Part shown: piece by piece, positions 44,026 to 52,516 of the stretch
Position numbering within the stretch: position 1 is the stretch's first letter
How the letters are laid out: each line of letters begins with the position of its first letter
Assembly: GCF_000981385.1 (NCBI RefSeq)
Contig: NZ_LATZ01000134.1
Location: 94,148 to 158,147 of the forward strand
Source of the DNA: Bacillus sp. SA1-12
GTDB taxonomy: Bacteria > Bacillota > Bacilli > Bacillales > Bacillaceae
Length of the DNA: 64,000 nt
Direction of reading: 5' to 3'
Notes under the pieces: generated by a model
Told to the model about the DNA's origin: nothing
The model's database searches: none
What the model saw: the letters and a program-made list of their open reading frames with translations, nothing else
Program-made: the position numbers and the translations under genes

Positions 44026-44988
44026 TTAAAATTTTCTTTTTCCAATATATTTAGCAATACTATAAAGCGTGGATCTAGCACGATTTTTCGGTAAGCTCTC
44101 AATGACCTCAAACGCTTTTTGAAGATATTGATCACTTACACCGGCAGACCTTTCTATAACATCCGATTCCAGAATTCTTTTTAATAGCGTTTGTATTTCA
44201 TCAGGTCTGGTTTCATTTGTTATCTTTTCAATCTCGACTTTCATAGATGGGTCCTGTAATGCAAATAAAACTGGAAGGGTAATATTTCCTTGGAGAAGAT
44301 CACTGCCAACTGGCTTACCTAATTCTTTTTCAGTTGAAGTGAAATCAAGAATATCATCTGTAATCTGAAAAGACATCCCAACATAATATCCAAACCAAAA
44401 TAGTTTTTTATGTATTTCTTCAGAGGCACCTGTTGAAATAGCCCCTAATTGACAGCTAACAGCTATTAATAAAGCGGTTTTTCTCTTTATTCGTTTTAAG
44501 TATGTTCGTAATGACTGATCATATCGATATTTATCTTTAATTTGTTCAATCTCGCCTAAGCAAACTTCTACAATTGTTCTGGATAAAATTTGATGGGCTA
44601 AAGGATCATCAATATTTGTGATGACCTCTAAGGATCTGGCTAACAAGTAATCTCCGGTATACATTGCAATGCGATTATCCCATTTCGATTTTACAGTAGG
44701 CTTACCTCTGCGAAGCTCTGCATCATCAATCACATCATCGTGCACAAGCGATGCCATGTGAATTGTTTCCAAGGCAACTGCCACATATTTAACCCTTTGA
44801 ATATCATAGTTTCCAAACATAGAAGAAAGAAGGACAAAAACTGGCCGAATCCGCTTACCTCCTGCCTGAAGAAGCTCTAAATTGGCTTCTCTAAGTAAAG
44901 GGTGGTGGGAAATAGCTGTTTTTTCAAGCTCTTGTTCAATTATTGAAAGGTCTGTATTCAAAAACGAATACAATGCTTTAAATTTCAT
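44026..44988 (-). CDS. hepT: Heptaprenyl diphosphate synthase component II
   Basis: Catalytic subunit that builds the C35 prenyl side chain of menaquinone-7. The first Asp-rich motif is VHDDVIDDAELRRG (DDxxD) and the second is QITDDILDF. I chose the ATG at 44988, with AAGGTGAAG upstream (320 residues, MKFKALYSFLN). A longer in-frame start at 45090 would add 34 residues resembling some annotated homologues but has no good ribosome site. Works with HepS; the genes flank menG. Confidence 0.93.
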   Translation of the reverse strand: MKFKALYSFLNTDLSIIEQELEKTAISHHPLLREANLELLQAGGKRIRPVFVLLSSMFGNYDIQRVKYVAVALETIHMASLVHDDVIDDAELRRGKPTVKSKWDNRIAMYTGDYLLARSLEVITNIDDPLAHQILSRTIVEVCLGEIEQIKDKYRYDQSLRTYLKRIKRKTALLIAVSCQLGAISTGASEEIHKKLFWFGYYVGMSFQITDDILDFTSTEKELGKPVGSDLLQGNITLPVLFALQDPSMKVEIEKITNETRPDEIQTLLKRILESDVIERSAGVSDQYLQKAFEVIESLPKNRARSTLYSIAKYIGKRKF

Positions 44989-45118
44989 ACTCTTCACCTT
45001 AATACATCTTATTGTATGTGAACCCGTTCTTTTAAAGATGGCAGGAAGATCAGGCAGATTCATTGAAAATACCGATAAACCATTGATCATAAAAAAACTG
45101 CCAGGTTCTTTTTGTCTT

Positions 45119-45829
45119 TTATTTATTCGGCTTAACCCCTAAATGCATGGCTGCGACTCCGCCTGTGAATGACTTAATTTGGATTTGTTCAAAGCCTGCT
45201 TCCTTAAACATCTGACCGAGCTCTAACATCCCAGGAAATTCACGAGCAGATTCCTGTAACCATGAATATTCCTTATAACTCTTCGCAAAGATTTTTCCAA
45301 ATAAAGGCATTATATAGCGGAAATAAAAAAAGTAACCTTGCTTAAACAGCGGTGCAGTAGGTTGCGAGGTTTCTAAACATACCGCTTTGCCGCCTGGCTT
45401 TAAGACACGATTCATTTCTTTTAGAACCTGCATATAATCCGGGACATTTCTCAATCCAAAGCCAATTGTCACAAAATCAAAAGTTTGATCCTTAAAAGGA
45501 AGACTCATCGCATTACCATGTACTAATTCAACGTTTGATAGCCTAAGCTCATCAATTTTTTGCTTGCCAACTTGAAGCATATTCTTACTGAAATCCAACC
45601 CGATAACATGTCCCTTTGGACCAACCTTCTCAGCGAGAGCAATGCTCCAATCAGCGGTCCCACAGCAAACATCAAGCGCTTTTTGACCTGATTTAACTTG
45701 CATCCGCCGCATTGTTTCTTTTCTCCATGCTTTATGACGCTGAAAAGAGATAACTGAATTCATTTGGTCATAGTTTTTATATATTTTTTCAAAAACCCCA
45801 TGAACTCTTTCTTCTTTTGATTGATCCAT
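45119..45829 (-). CDS. menG: Demethylmenaquinone methyltransferase
   Basis: SAM-dependent C-methylation that finishes menaquinone (also called menH or ubiE). It has the SAM loop ALDVCCGTADWSIAL near residue 50, then GLDFSKNML and the signature GFGLRNVPDYMQVLKEMNRV. Length is 236 residues. It starts 2 bp after the hepS stop, so it is translationally coupled; hepT follows after 130 bp. Confidence 0.96.
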   Translation of the reverse strand: MDQSKEERVHGVFEKIYKNYDQMNSVISFQRHKAWRKETMRRMQVKSGQKALDVCCGTADWSIALAEKVGPKGHVIGLDFSKNMLQVGKQKIDELRLSNVELVHGNAMSLPFKDQTFDFVTIGFGLRNVPDYMQVLKEMNRVLKPGGKAVCLETSQPTAPLFKQGYFFYFRYIMPLFGKIFAKSYKEYSWLQESAREFPGMLELGQMFKEAGFEQIQIKSFTGGVAAMHLGVKPNK

Positions 45830-45831
45830 TT

Positions 45832-46614
45832 TTATAACCCTTCTTCCACAGTCTTTTTAAAATGTAATGTTTCATGAAAACGAATGGATTGCAATCGTTT
45901 ATACAGTATGTCTTTTATTTCGGGAGTAGAAAAACCTGTCTCTAGTAGAGATGTCGTCTCCTCAAAAAAGTTTTTGCAAGCATCATTCAAAAACGTAAGG
46001 GAGAATGGGCTTTTATAAATTTGGTTTTCAGGTAACTTTCGTTCATTCTCCAAATGAAATTTTTCATGAGATAATCTTTTATAGGTTAAAAAACTAGTGG
46101 ATAGCAATTTCCAGTGATTTAGCTTCAATAGATCAGCAACCCTATTGAATAAAGCTGTTTCAACGATTAAGAGACTGTCCAAAATTGATTGCATATTGGC
46201 TTGGTCATCCTGATATAGACTTATTTTATGTTCATTAATTTCCCTAATGGCCATTGCTAAAGCACGAACCATTTTAAAATCTTTCACTTCCGAAAGCATA
46301 AAATAATATAGACCACTATAATAATCTCCTGCTAATACTGTTAATTGCCTTTGAACAAATTCTGTGGAATCAATATCGTTAGCTATGGTCACATTGTCAT
46401 GAGTATCAAGAGCAGTTTGCACAAGCATAGCCGTCGTAATATAACTTTCTTTTACATCATCTGAAAGATCTATCTCATCAAAAATTGCATAAAATAGCAA
46501 CAGCTTATCCTCATCTAGTTTTGGTACAGATATATACTTATCCAAATAAGGATGTGCGAGTTTCTCCCTTAACGCTATTTTCATTTTCGCTAATTTTACA
46601 TAGATGTCCTGCAA
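45832..46614 (-). CDS. hepS: Heptaprenyl diphosphate synthase component I
   Basis: Non-catalytic partner of HepT that sets product length. It is all-helical, with conserved HPYLDKYISVPK and TVLAGDYYSGLYYFMLSE segments and no DDxxD motif, as expected for component I. I chose a TTG at 46614 (AAGGGTGAT upstream), which gives MQDIYVKLAKM and 260 residues; an ATG at 46635 in the same frame lacks a ribosome site. Order mtrB-hepS-menG-hepT is that of B. subtilis. Confidence 0.92.
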   Translation of the reverse strand: MQDIYVKLAKMKIALREKLAHPYLDKYISVPKLDEDKLLLFYAIFDEIDLSDDVKESYITTAMLVQTALDTHDNVTIANDIDSTEFVQRQLTVLAGDYYSGLYYFMLSEVKDFKMVRALAMAIREINEHKISLYQDDQANMQSILDSLLIVETALFNRVADLLKLNHWKLLSTSFLTYKRLSHEKFHLENERKLPENQIYKSPFSLTFLNDACKNFFEETTSLLETGFSTPEIKDILYKRLQSIRFHETLHFKKTVEEGL

Positions 46615-46960
46615 ATATATCACCCTTGTCCCCAAATTAACATTCTCTCTCTATTGATTATTACACTGCTTAATCCAAGTAAAAGAGACATTGATCAAAG
46701 TTCCTGCAGCCTAGCAGTTAACGTGGAAGAGGGAGCTGATACTCTACCATTTGTTCACCAAAGCCTATATTCCACATTAAATTATGTAATAATCCGGTCA
46801 TTTATAAATGAATCCTAATTAATTATGTAAGTAAATGATTCCAAACGATATATTGTTCTATAAAAAGTTAAAAACAAAATCAATTATAACACAATAAATC
46901 AGATTTGTTCTTATTTAATCTTCTTTACCGAGGAATTACACAATGGATAAACGCAAATAA
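46615..46960. other. Intergenic region mtrB-hepS
   Basis: About 345 bp between the mtrB terminator and hepS. Mostly A/T-rich. The segment 46700-46770 (CCTGCAGCCTAGCAG, GTGGAAGAGGGAGCTGATAC) is less A/T-rich but has no gene that I can support. The hepS-menG-hepT promoter should be here; I cannot point to a convincing pair. Confidence 0.4.
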
Positions 46961-46978
46961 AAGCAGGTATCCCTGCTT
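46961..46978 (-). terminator. mtrB terminator
   Basis: On the minus strand, AAGCAGG and CCTGCTT are followed by TTATTT. The stem covers the mtrB stop codon. Confidence 0.8.
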
Positions 46979-47201
46979 ATTTTCTTGACTCACTTTCTAA
47001 TTCTCCAATACTAGTTTGAATTAGTGCTTTACCTCTTATTTTAATGGCAGAGGTATGTTCAGTAAACTGAGCGATCATTACTTCACCTCTATCTAGTTTC
47101 TCAGAGTGGTGAAATCGTGTATCTGAACCTCTTGTAAGTCCAATTACATTTACGCCATCTTCAATTGCTTTTATCACAACAAAGTCATTTTTTTGATTCA
47201 T
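46977..47201 (-). CDS. mtrB: Trp RNA-binding attenuation protein (TRAP)
   Basis: Eleven-subunit ring protein that, when loaded with tryptophan, wraps (G/U)AG-repeat RNA and turns down the trp operon. The 74-residue sequence keeps DFVVIKAIEDGVNVIGLTRG, RFHHSEKLDRGEV and FTEHTSAIKIRG, containing the tryptophan-binding and the Lys/Arg RNA-binding residues. The ATG at 47201 has GCAGGTG upstream. It lies 224 bp from folE rather than overlapping it, with a possible own promoter. Its target is the leader at 39213-39270. Confidence 0.97.
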   Translation of the reverse strand: MNQKNDFVVIKAIEDGVNVIGLTRGSDTRFHHSEKLDRGEVMIAQFTEHTSAIKIRGKALIQTSIGELESESRK

Positions 47202-47284
47202 GCTAACACCTGCCCGTTTACAGTTTAACTTTTGACAATTTAAATGCTTACACACTTGAGCTAATAAATCATATTCTATACCCT

Positions 47285-47293
47285 ATCATACCA
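47285..47293 (-). promoter_or_regulatory. Possible mtrB promoter (extended -10)
   Basis: TGG-TATGAT on the minus strand, 84 bp before the mtrB start, is the same extended -10 sequence as upstream of recU. No clear -35 is visible. Confidence 0.35.
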
Positions 47294-47383
47294 TTTAATA
47301 ATAAATAAAAACTATCTTAATGTTTCTAAACGTTTCAATCCAATAAAAATATGTATATTAATCCTTTTCAACATTACGCTATT

Positions 47384-47408
47384 ACCTGCTTTTGATTGCT
47401 TAGCAGGT
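47384..47408 (-). terminator. Hairpin downstream of folE
   Basis: ACCTGC (47384-47389) and GCAGGT (47403-47408) form a short stem 17 bp after the folE stop. The U-tract is on the plus strand only, so termination of folE here would be weak, and folE-mtrB read-through is possible. Confidence 0.4.
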
Positions 47409-47425
47409 TTTTACACCATCATTGA

Positions 47426-47992
47426 TTATCCTTTTATTAGAGATAATACTTCTGCTCTGGCAGCTTCATCTTTTCTGAAGATTCCTCTAACAGCAGAAGT
47501 CACTGTTTGAGAACCAGGTTTTTTTACGCCTCTCATCGTCATACACATATGCTCTGCTTCAACCACAACCATTACTCCATGCGGCTCAAGAGATTTATTT
47601 ATACTATCAGCGATGGTAGATGTAATTCTTTCTTGCAATTGAGGTCTTTTTGCTACTGCCTCTACCGCTCGGGCAAGCTTGCTTAAACCGGTTACTTTGC
47701 CGCCTTTAGGGATATATGCTACATGCGCCTTTCCATAAAACGGCACTAAATGATGTTCACACATTGAATAAAAGGGGATGTCTTTTACTAAAACAAGTTC
47801 CTCATGATCCTCACCGAAAATTGTTTTAAAATGTTCTGCAGGGTCTTCATTCAATCCACTAAACACTTCAGCGTACATTTTTGCCACTCGTTTAGGAGTA
47901 TCTAGTAATCCTTCGCGCTCAGGATCCTCTCCTATCGCTTTAAGAATCATTTTAACAGCCTGCTCTATTTTTTCTAAGTCCACTTGTCCCAT
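47426..47992 (-). CDS. folE: GTP cyclohydrolase I
   Basis: First step of tetrahydrofolate synthesis (mtrA in older B. subtilis nomenclature). The zinc site is in MCEHHLVPF and HMCMTMRG, and the active-site segment is KVTGLSKLARAVEAVAKRPQ. The ATG at 47992 has GGAGGATAG upstream and gives 188 residues (B. subtilis 190). The folE-mtrB pairing links folate and tryptophan control in Bacillus. Confidence 0.96.
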   Translation of the reverse strand: MGQVDLEKIEQAVKMILKAIGEDPEREGLLDTPKRVAKMYAEVFSGLNEDPAEHFKTIFGEDHEELVLVKDIPFYSMCEHHLVPFYGKAHVAYIPKGGKVTGLSKLARAVEAVAKRPQLQERITSTIADSINKSLEPHGVMVVVEAEHMCMTMRGVKKPGSQTVTSAVRGIFRKDEAARAEVLSLIKG

Positions 47993-48025
47993 TTCTATCC
48001 TCCTAATCATTTGGATTTGATTCAG

Positions 48026-48055
48026 ATTCTAGCATAAAAAAGGAGATAAAAGCAA
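48026..48055 (-). promoter_or_regulatory. folE promoter
   Basis: TTGCTT (48050-48055) and TAGAAT (48026-48031) on the minus strand are 18 bp apart, with TGC directly before the -10 (extended). The leader is about 30 nt. Confidence 0.6.
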
Positions 48056-48177
48056 AATATAGAATGAAATTATCTATGTTTTTACACTTTATTACCACAT
48101 AATAGTAGAACTGAATGCACCAAGAGTATTTAATTAAATTTTTATACAAACTTTAAGATGGTGAAAAGCAAATGAAA

Positions 48178-48197
48178 AGCCCCTTTAAAAGGGGCTT
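48178..48197 (-). terminator. hbs terminator
   Basis: AAGCCCC (48178-48184) pairs with GGGGCTT (48191-48197). On the minus strand it is followed by TTCATTT. It lies 48 bp after hbs. Confidence 0.85.
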
Positions 48198-48245
48198 CTG
48201 TGAAGAATGGTTGTATGTAATGAGTATTACATGACAAGTAATAAC

Positions 48246-48524
48246 TTATTTTCCTGCTACAGCATCTTTAAGTGCTTTACCTGGTTTGAAAGCAGGCACC
48301 TTACTTGCAGCAATTTCAATTTCCTCGCCAGTTTGTGGATTACGACCTTTACGAGCCGCACGCTCACGAACTTCGAAGTTACCAAAACCAATAAGTTGTA
48401 CTTTATCACCATCTTTTAGTGCATCTAAAATTGTATCGAAAACAGCATCAACTGCTTTAGTTGCGTCTTTTTTAGATAATTCACTAGCTTCTGCTACTGC
48501 GTTGATAAGTTCTGTTTTATTCAT
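48246..48524 (-). CDS. hbs: Histone-like DNA-binding protein HU
   Basis: Abundant nucleoid protein that bends DNA as a dimer. The 92 residues match HBsu: MNKTELINAVAEASELSKKD, the hinge GFGNFEVRERAARKGRNP, and a DNA-embracing arm with the IAAS-KVPAFKPGKALK end. The ATG at 48524 has GGAGGAGGTG upstream. Longer in-frame readings upstream belong to the leader. It has its own promoter and terminator. Confidence 0.97.
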   Translation of the reverse strand: MNKTELINAVAEASELSKKDATKAVDAVFDTILDALKDGDKVQLIGFGNFEVRERAARKGRNPQTGEEIEIAASKVPAFKPGKALKDAVAGK

Positions 48525-48975
48525 GCCTTTCACCTCCTCCCAAAGGGATGGAACTCTTCTTAGTCTCATTTCTTCACAGTTTTGTTCATTTCTATACATG
48601 ATAGAACGCGAAATTACTATCAACACGCTTATCTTATACGATTTTTTTACATAATTCAATGATTTTCATCATGAATAATGGTGTTTTAGGAAGAATCGAC
48701 CAAAAGAGAAAATAATTTCTGTAAAAAGAGTAACACATTCAAACGAGTGAATCAAGTTTTATCCTAATAAAAAACCAATAATATCAACGTTTCTTCCTTA
48801 AATCAGGAACATACATTCCCTTTTTCTCCTTCTTTCATCAAAATATGTTACATTTATGTAAATGTTATCTCAATATATGTCATTTATAGATGAACATTTT
48901 TCAAATTTATTTCAATCTTAAAAAATTATTTTTTTAATATAATTACCTGCAATTTTGGATTTATAAAAGAAAAAA
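48525..48975. other. Intergenic region spoIVA-hbs
   Basis: About 450 bp holding the hbs leader (roughly 100 nt) and promoter. The part nearest spoIVA (48720-48970) is very A/T-rich with no gene that I can support. Such upstream A-tracts could boost the hbs promoter. Confidence 0.45.
48631..48659 (-). promoter_or_regulatory. hbs promoter
   Basis: TTGAAT (48654-48659) and TAAGAT (48631-48636) on the minus strand are 17 bp apart, with A/T-rich DNA upstream. Confidence 0.5.
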
Positions 48976-48994
48976 AGACCTCAAACAGAGGTCT
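48976..48994 (-). terminator. spoIVA terminator
   Basis: A perfect AGACCTC/GAGGTCT stem is followed on the minus strand by TTTTTTTCTTTT, 6 bp after spoIVA. Confidence 0.92.
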
Positions 48995-49000
48995 AAAATG

Positions 49001-50479
49001 TTATAGGATGATGGCAATTAATCCACCTGAGCCTTCGTTTATAATTCTCTCCAATGTTTCTTTTAACTTATATCGTGCATTTTCTGGCATTAAAGAAAGC
49101 TTAGCTTGGATACCTTCACGTACGATTGAGCTTAAGCTCCGTCCGAAAATATCAGAATTCCAAATAGATAATGGGTTATCTTCAAAATCCTGCATTAAGT
49201 AGCGAACTAATTCTTCTGATTGCTTCTCTGTTCCAATGATTGGAGCAAATTCTGACTCAACATCAACTTTAATCATATGAATCGAAGGTGCTACAGCTTT
49301 TAATCGAACCCCAAATCTTGAGCCTTGGCGAATGATCTCAGGCTCATCTAGACTCATATCAGACAATGCAGGTGCTGCGATACCATATCCTGTCTGTTTG
49401 ACCATTTTCAGTGCATCTGCCACTTGATCATATTCCGTTTTAGCGTAAGCAAAGTCTTGCATTAGTTGAAGCAAATGATCTTTTCCGCGAATTTCTACTC
49501 CAACAACCTCTTTTAAGATTTGATCGTATAAGTCATCAGGAGCATATAAATCGATTTCTGCAATCCCTTGCCCCATTTCAATTCCCGCTAAGCTTGCTTT
49601 ATTAATAAAATCATATTCACTAAATTGACCAACCACGCGGTCAACATCACGAAGCCTTTTAATATCCTTCACAGTGTCTTTTACAGCTTCCTGATAGCTC
49701 TCACGAAGCCAATGATTTTCTCTTAACACCATTACCCAGCTCGGAAGGTTCACATTTACTTCCAAGACAGGAAATTCATACAAAGACTCTCTTAGCACAT
49801 TGATAACGTCTGACTCCCTCATACTCTCAACACTCATTGCCAGCACTGGGATATCATATTTCTCATAAAGCTGTTGACGAAGGGCTTCTGTTTCAGGATG
49901 ATGAGGCCTAACCGTATTAATAATCATAATAAACGGTTTACCAACTTCTTTTAATTCTTCAATGACTCGCTCTTCCGCCTCTAAATAATCCTGACGCGGA
50001 ATATCTCCAATCGAACCATCAGTTGTTATGACACAACCTAATGTTGAATGCTCTTGAATCACCTTACGTGTGCCAATTTCTGCTGCCTCATGAAATGGAA
50101 TAGGCTCTTCATACCAAGGAGTATTAATCATACGAGGACCATTTTCATCCTCATAGCCTTTCGCACCAGGTACAGTGTAACCTACACAATCTACTAATCT
50201 AATATTGACGTCAAGTCCCTCATCAACATGGATGGACACTGCTTGATTTGGAACAAACTTTGGTTCGGTTGTCATGATTGTTTTGCCAGCTGCGCTTTGA
50301 GGCAATTCATCTTGAGCTCTAGCCTTATCAGATTCATTTTCAATATTAGGCAGCACAACTAACTCCATAAACTTCTTAATAAAAGTAGATTTACCTGTTC
50401 GAACTGCCCCAACTACTCCTAAATATATATCGCCACCAGTTCGTTCAGCGATATCCTTGAAAATATCTACTTTTTCCAA
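49001..50479 (-). CDS. spoIVA: Spore coat morphogenetic ATPase SpoIVA
   Basis: Polymerises on the outer forespore membrane, using ATP, to form the coat basement layer. It has an N-terminal TRAFAC-type ATPase domain with Walker A GAVRTGKSTFIKKF (about 24-37) and the DCVGYTVPGAKG switch region. A middle domain and a short C-terminal domain follow, ending NEGSGGLIAIIL, the membrane/SpoVM-contact end. Its 492 residues match B. subtilis. The start is TTG with GGGAGGGG upstream. A sigma-E-like promoter lies about 65 bp before it. Confidence 0.97.
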   Translation of the reverse strand: MEKVDIFKDIAERTGGDIYLGVVGAVRTGKSTFIKKFMELVVLPNIENESDKARAQDELPQSAAGKTIMTTEPKFVPNQAVSIHVDEGLDVNIRLVDCVGYTVPGAKGYEDENGPRMINTPWYEEPIPFHEAAEIGTRKVIQEHSTLGCVITTDGSIGDIPRQDYLEAEERVIEELKEVGKPFIMIINTVRPHHPETEALRQQLYEKYDIPVLAMSVESMRESDVINVLRESLYEFPVLEVNVNLPSWVMVLRENHWLRESYQEAVKDTVKDIKRLRDVDRVVGQFSEYDFINKASLAGIEMGQGIAEIDLYAPDDLYDQILKEVVGVEIRGKDHLLQLMQDFAYAKTEYDQVADALKMVKQTGYGIAAPALSDMSLDEPEIIRQGSRFGVRLKAVAPSIHMIKVDVESEFAPIIGTEKQSEELVRYLMQDFEDNPLSIWNSDIFGRSLSSIVREGIQAKLSLMPENARYKLKETLERIINEGSGGLIAIIL

Positions 50480-50528
50480 GTGATCCCCTCCCGATCATAC
50501 ATTATTGGGATAAAGCTTATCCGTCTTC

Positions 50529-50563
50529 TAATAGGACACTATATATGTATGACGTTGTCCTAT
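50529..50563. promoter_or_regulatory. Inverted repeat around the spoIVA promoter
   Basis: AATAGGACA (50529-50537) and TGTCCTATT (50555-50563) are perfect inverted arms flanking the -10 region. It could be an operator. The arm TAGGACAACG is one base off the SpoIIID consensus WWRRACARNY. Confidence 0.5.
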
Positions 50564-50574
50564 TTATTTATGAC
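50544..50574 (-). promoter_or_regulatory. Likely sigma-E promoter of spoIVA
   Basis: On the minus strand, GTCATAAA (50567-50574), 15 bp, CATACATA (50544-50551) fits the sigma-E pattern (ATA-type -35, CATACANT -10). spoIVA is a sigma-E gene in B. subtilis. Confidence 0.65.
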
Positions 50575-50633
50575 TTAGCACGCAAATTTTTTTCCAATAT
50601 CGCTTTCTCATCTATCCATAAAGTGAAAAAGAA

Positions 50634-50671
50634 AACCCTTCTTTTAGAGAGTATTCTCTAGAAGAAGGGTT
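50634..50671 (-). terminator. yphE-yphF terminator
   Basis: AACCCTTCTTTTAGAGA pairs with TCTCTAGAAGAAGGGTT. On the minus strand it is followed by TTCTTTTTC. Confidence 0.88.
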
Positions 50672-50737
50672 CATGACTTTTTTATGAAGAATTTTTTACA
50701 ACAATGAAAAGGAGCTTTCCTGTTACAAATCAAGCTG

Positions 50738-51457
50738 CTACTTCTCCTCTTTAAAAATCGGCTCTCCTTTATCATCAATCGTATATGGCAACGAATATGC
50801 TGGAACAAAGTACGTATCCTCCACTAGGAGATCACGGATGTCATCGCCTGGTTTATACGAATGATCTTTCTCTTTAAGTGCCTTAAATAAGTCAATTCGG
50901 TAATCTACATATATTTCTGCTTGATTATCAATCACTAATGGTAAATGTTCCCCCGAATACGGACTTTCAATTGTTGGAGCTTTATCATAACCGAGCTTTT
51001 TATAGTCTAACATATATATATTCTTCGTAATTAGCTCCTTAATCGGAGGATAGCCATTGGATTGTCGATAAACATCTATTCTGATTGCCAGTTCATGTAT
51101 AGCTTCTGAAATTCGCAAATCAATTAATTTAACGGTGGGATTTTCTTCTACATCTACCAGTACATATGAATAAACCCCGCCATTTTCATAGGCCGTACCT
51201 GGTGGTTCTGCCATATATTTTGGCAAAAGGGCGGAAAAGTCAATCGGATATTTTTGATAGATAGGTGTTGACATATCCCTCGTCTTGATTGGAAGCAATC
51301 CGCCGGAATCCTCTTGAAATCGATCAACTGCATTTTGAACAGCAACAATTTGGTCTTCATATGGTATCGTATTTTTTTGTAATTTTTCATCTGGGTATAA
51401 ACAACCAGCTAAAAGGATACAACAAAAAATACCTATTATTATTTTCAAAAAATTCAT
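50738..51457 (-). CDS. yphF: Lipoprotein YphF (DUF3939)
   Basis: A 239-residue predicted lipoprotein: the signal peptide ends in the lipobox LLAGC with the modified Cys at 19. The mature domain is of unknown function, with motifs such as DIRDLLVEDTYFVPAYSLPY near the C terminus. It lies 24 bp after yphE and ends in a strong terminator, the same order as B. subtilis (spoIVA-yphF-yphE). Confidence 0.88.
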   Translation of the reverse strand: MNFLKIIIGIFCCILLAGCLYPDEKLQKNTIPYEDQIVAVQNAVDRFQEDSGGLLPIKTRDMSTPIYQKYPIDFSALLPKYMAEPPGTAYENGGVYSYVLVDVEENPTVKLIDLRISEAIHELAIRIDVYRQSNGYPPIKELITKNIYMLDYKKLGYDKAPTIESPYSGEHLPLVIDNQAEIYVDYRIDLFKALKEKDHSYKPGDDIRDLLVEDTYFVPAYSLPYTIDDKGEPIFKEEK

Positions 51458-51481
51458 CTGCTAAAACTTCCTTTTATTTTC

Positions 51482-51682
51482 TTATTCATTAACAGGTCCA
51501 CTTAATACAACAAATAAAATGATAATTCCTGCTAGAATCATAAACAAATAGGCGAATATTGTAACGATTACCTTTAGAAACCCTTTTAACTTAAAGCGAC
51601 TTAAATAAATAAACAAAATAGAAATAAACATAAACCCCATTGATGCAAAAGAAATCCACATTTTCATCAGGGCTGCACTCAT
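51482..51682 (-). CDS. yphE: Small membrane protein YphE (DUF2768)
   Basis: A 66-residue protein with two hydrophobic helices (about 9-28 and 37-60) separated by the basic loop SRFKLKG. It matches the DUF2768 family, found in spore-formers next to gpsA; function unknown. AGGAGGAG lies just upstream of the ATG. Likely co-transcribed with yphF. Confidence 0.87.
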   Translation of the reverse strand: MSAALMKMWISFASMGFMFISILFIYLSRFKLKGFLKVIVTIFAYLFMILAGIIILFVVLSGPVNE

Positions 51683-51700
51683 TAATACTCCTCCTTATTT

Positions 51701-51767
51701 GAAAAGCGCAAAGCGCATGCTTATGACCCAAGAGACCAGGCGCTGGATCTAAAAATCAAAGCGCTTA
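51701..51767. repeat. Degraded intergenic repeat fragment
   Basis: GAAAAGCGCAAAGCGC at the left and AGGCGCTGGATCT...AAAGCGCTT at the right look like the two ends of the same hairpin family as the element at 680-770. The fragment is short and worn. Confidence 0.4.
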
Positions 51768-52104
51768 CTACATTATCTAATATTTATCTTTTCTAAAACA
51801 AGAACAAACTGCAAGACACTATGCATTCTGCACTAAACATAAAACGATCGGATCTTTAATTCCTATAAAATTAAATCATAGAAGCGATGAAACCTAGGGA
51901 TAAACACCAATAATATGTAGGAAAAGCAATACTTCTCTTTTTATTATTCTAAAAGCTCAAAACTCTTTGTTCCTTTAAACTATTCATTCAACCCATGGTC
52001 GATTATAATATACAATTCACGGCTTGTCCAAGCATGATGTTGGCTAACTTAAGAAGCTAGGTCCATATCAAGCGCAAGCAAAATGATTTATTAGATAAAA
52101 AAAA

Positions 52105-52136
52105 CTGAAGTAAAGAGGGGACGATCTTTACTTCAG
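52105..52136 (-). terminator. Strong terminator downstream of gpsA region
   Basis: CTGAAGTAAAG and CTTTACTTCAG form a perfect 11-bp stem. On the minus strand it is followed by TTTTTTTTATCT. It is 380 bp past gpsA and 121 bp past the small ORF at 52258. Confidence 0.9.
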
Positions 52137-52257
52137 CAGCAAGGTGAACGACTAAATAGTACCCAACAATAAGAACAACTCTTATTTGACTACGTTGCAT
52201 TTTATGCGGATATAGATGGTTTTGCATCCTCTAATGCCTAGATATGCCGTGTAAACT

Positions 52258-52425
52258 TTACAAGTTAGGTTTAATGTTCAGGCTACCCAAGGAAGGGATC
52301 TTAAGTAAGTCATCCGCGGTATTTGCTCGCAGCTTTAATACCTTATAGGATATTGTTCCCTTTTCATAATTCTTGGTATTATATGCTGGGGAATTTTGTT
52401 TGTCACCATTGGGTTCACATATCAT
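52258..52425 (-). CDS. Candidate small protein, 55 residues
   Basis: An open frame in the gap after gpsA, reading MICEPNGDKQNSPAYN and ending DDLLKIPSLGSLNIKPNL, followed 121 bp later by a strong terminator. For a gene: same strand as neighbours, protein-like composition, terminator. Against: no good ribosome site (AAAG only; AAAGGA is about 22 bp upstream), and a frame this long can arise by chance here. I do not recognise the sequence. It may be the 3' part of a decayed gene. Confidence 0.33.
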   Translation of the reverse strand: MICEPNGDKQNSPAYNTKNYEKGTISYKVLKLRANTADDLLKIPSLGSLNIKPNL

Positions 52426-52516
52426 ACATAAAATCTTTGATTATTTTTCCTTTGCATTAGACAGTCTCTAAATGCTAATTTAGCCGTTATCGATTTCTTT
52501 TGGGATCCATAATATG

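Larger units (their letters stand above)
51683..52516. other. 834-bp region between gpsA and yphE
   Basis: This is the longest gap in the window. It contains a degraded repeat (51701-51767), A/T-rich sequence, a strong minus-strand terminator (52105-52136) and a small candidate gene (52258-52425). The distal part (51770-52080) must hold the yphE-yphF promoter, but I see no convincing pair there. Confidence 0.5.

Noticed and set aside
46700..46770. Possible small RNA or gene in the mtrB-hepS gap
   Set aside because: Slightly higher GC but no hairpin plus U-tract, promoter pair or open frame with a ribosome site.
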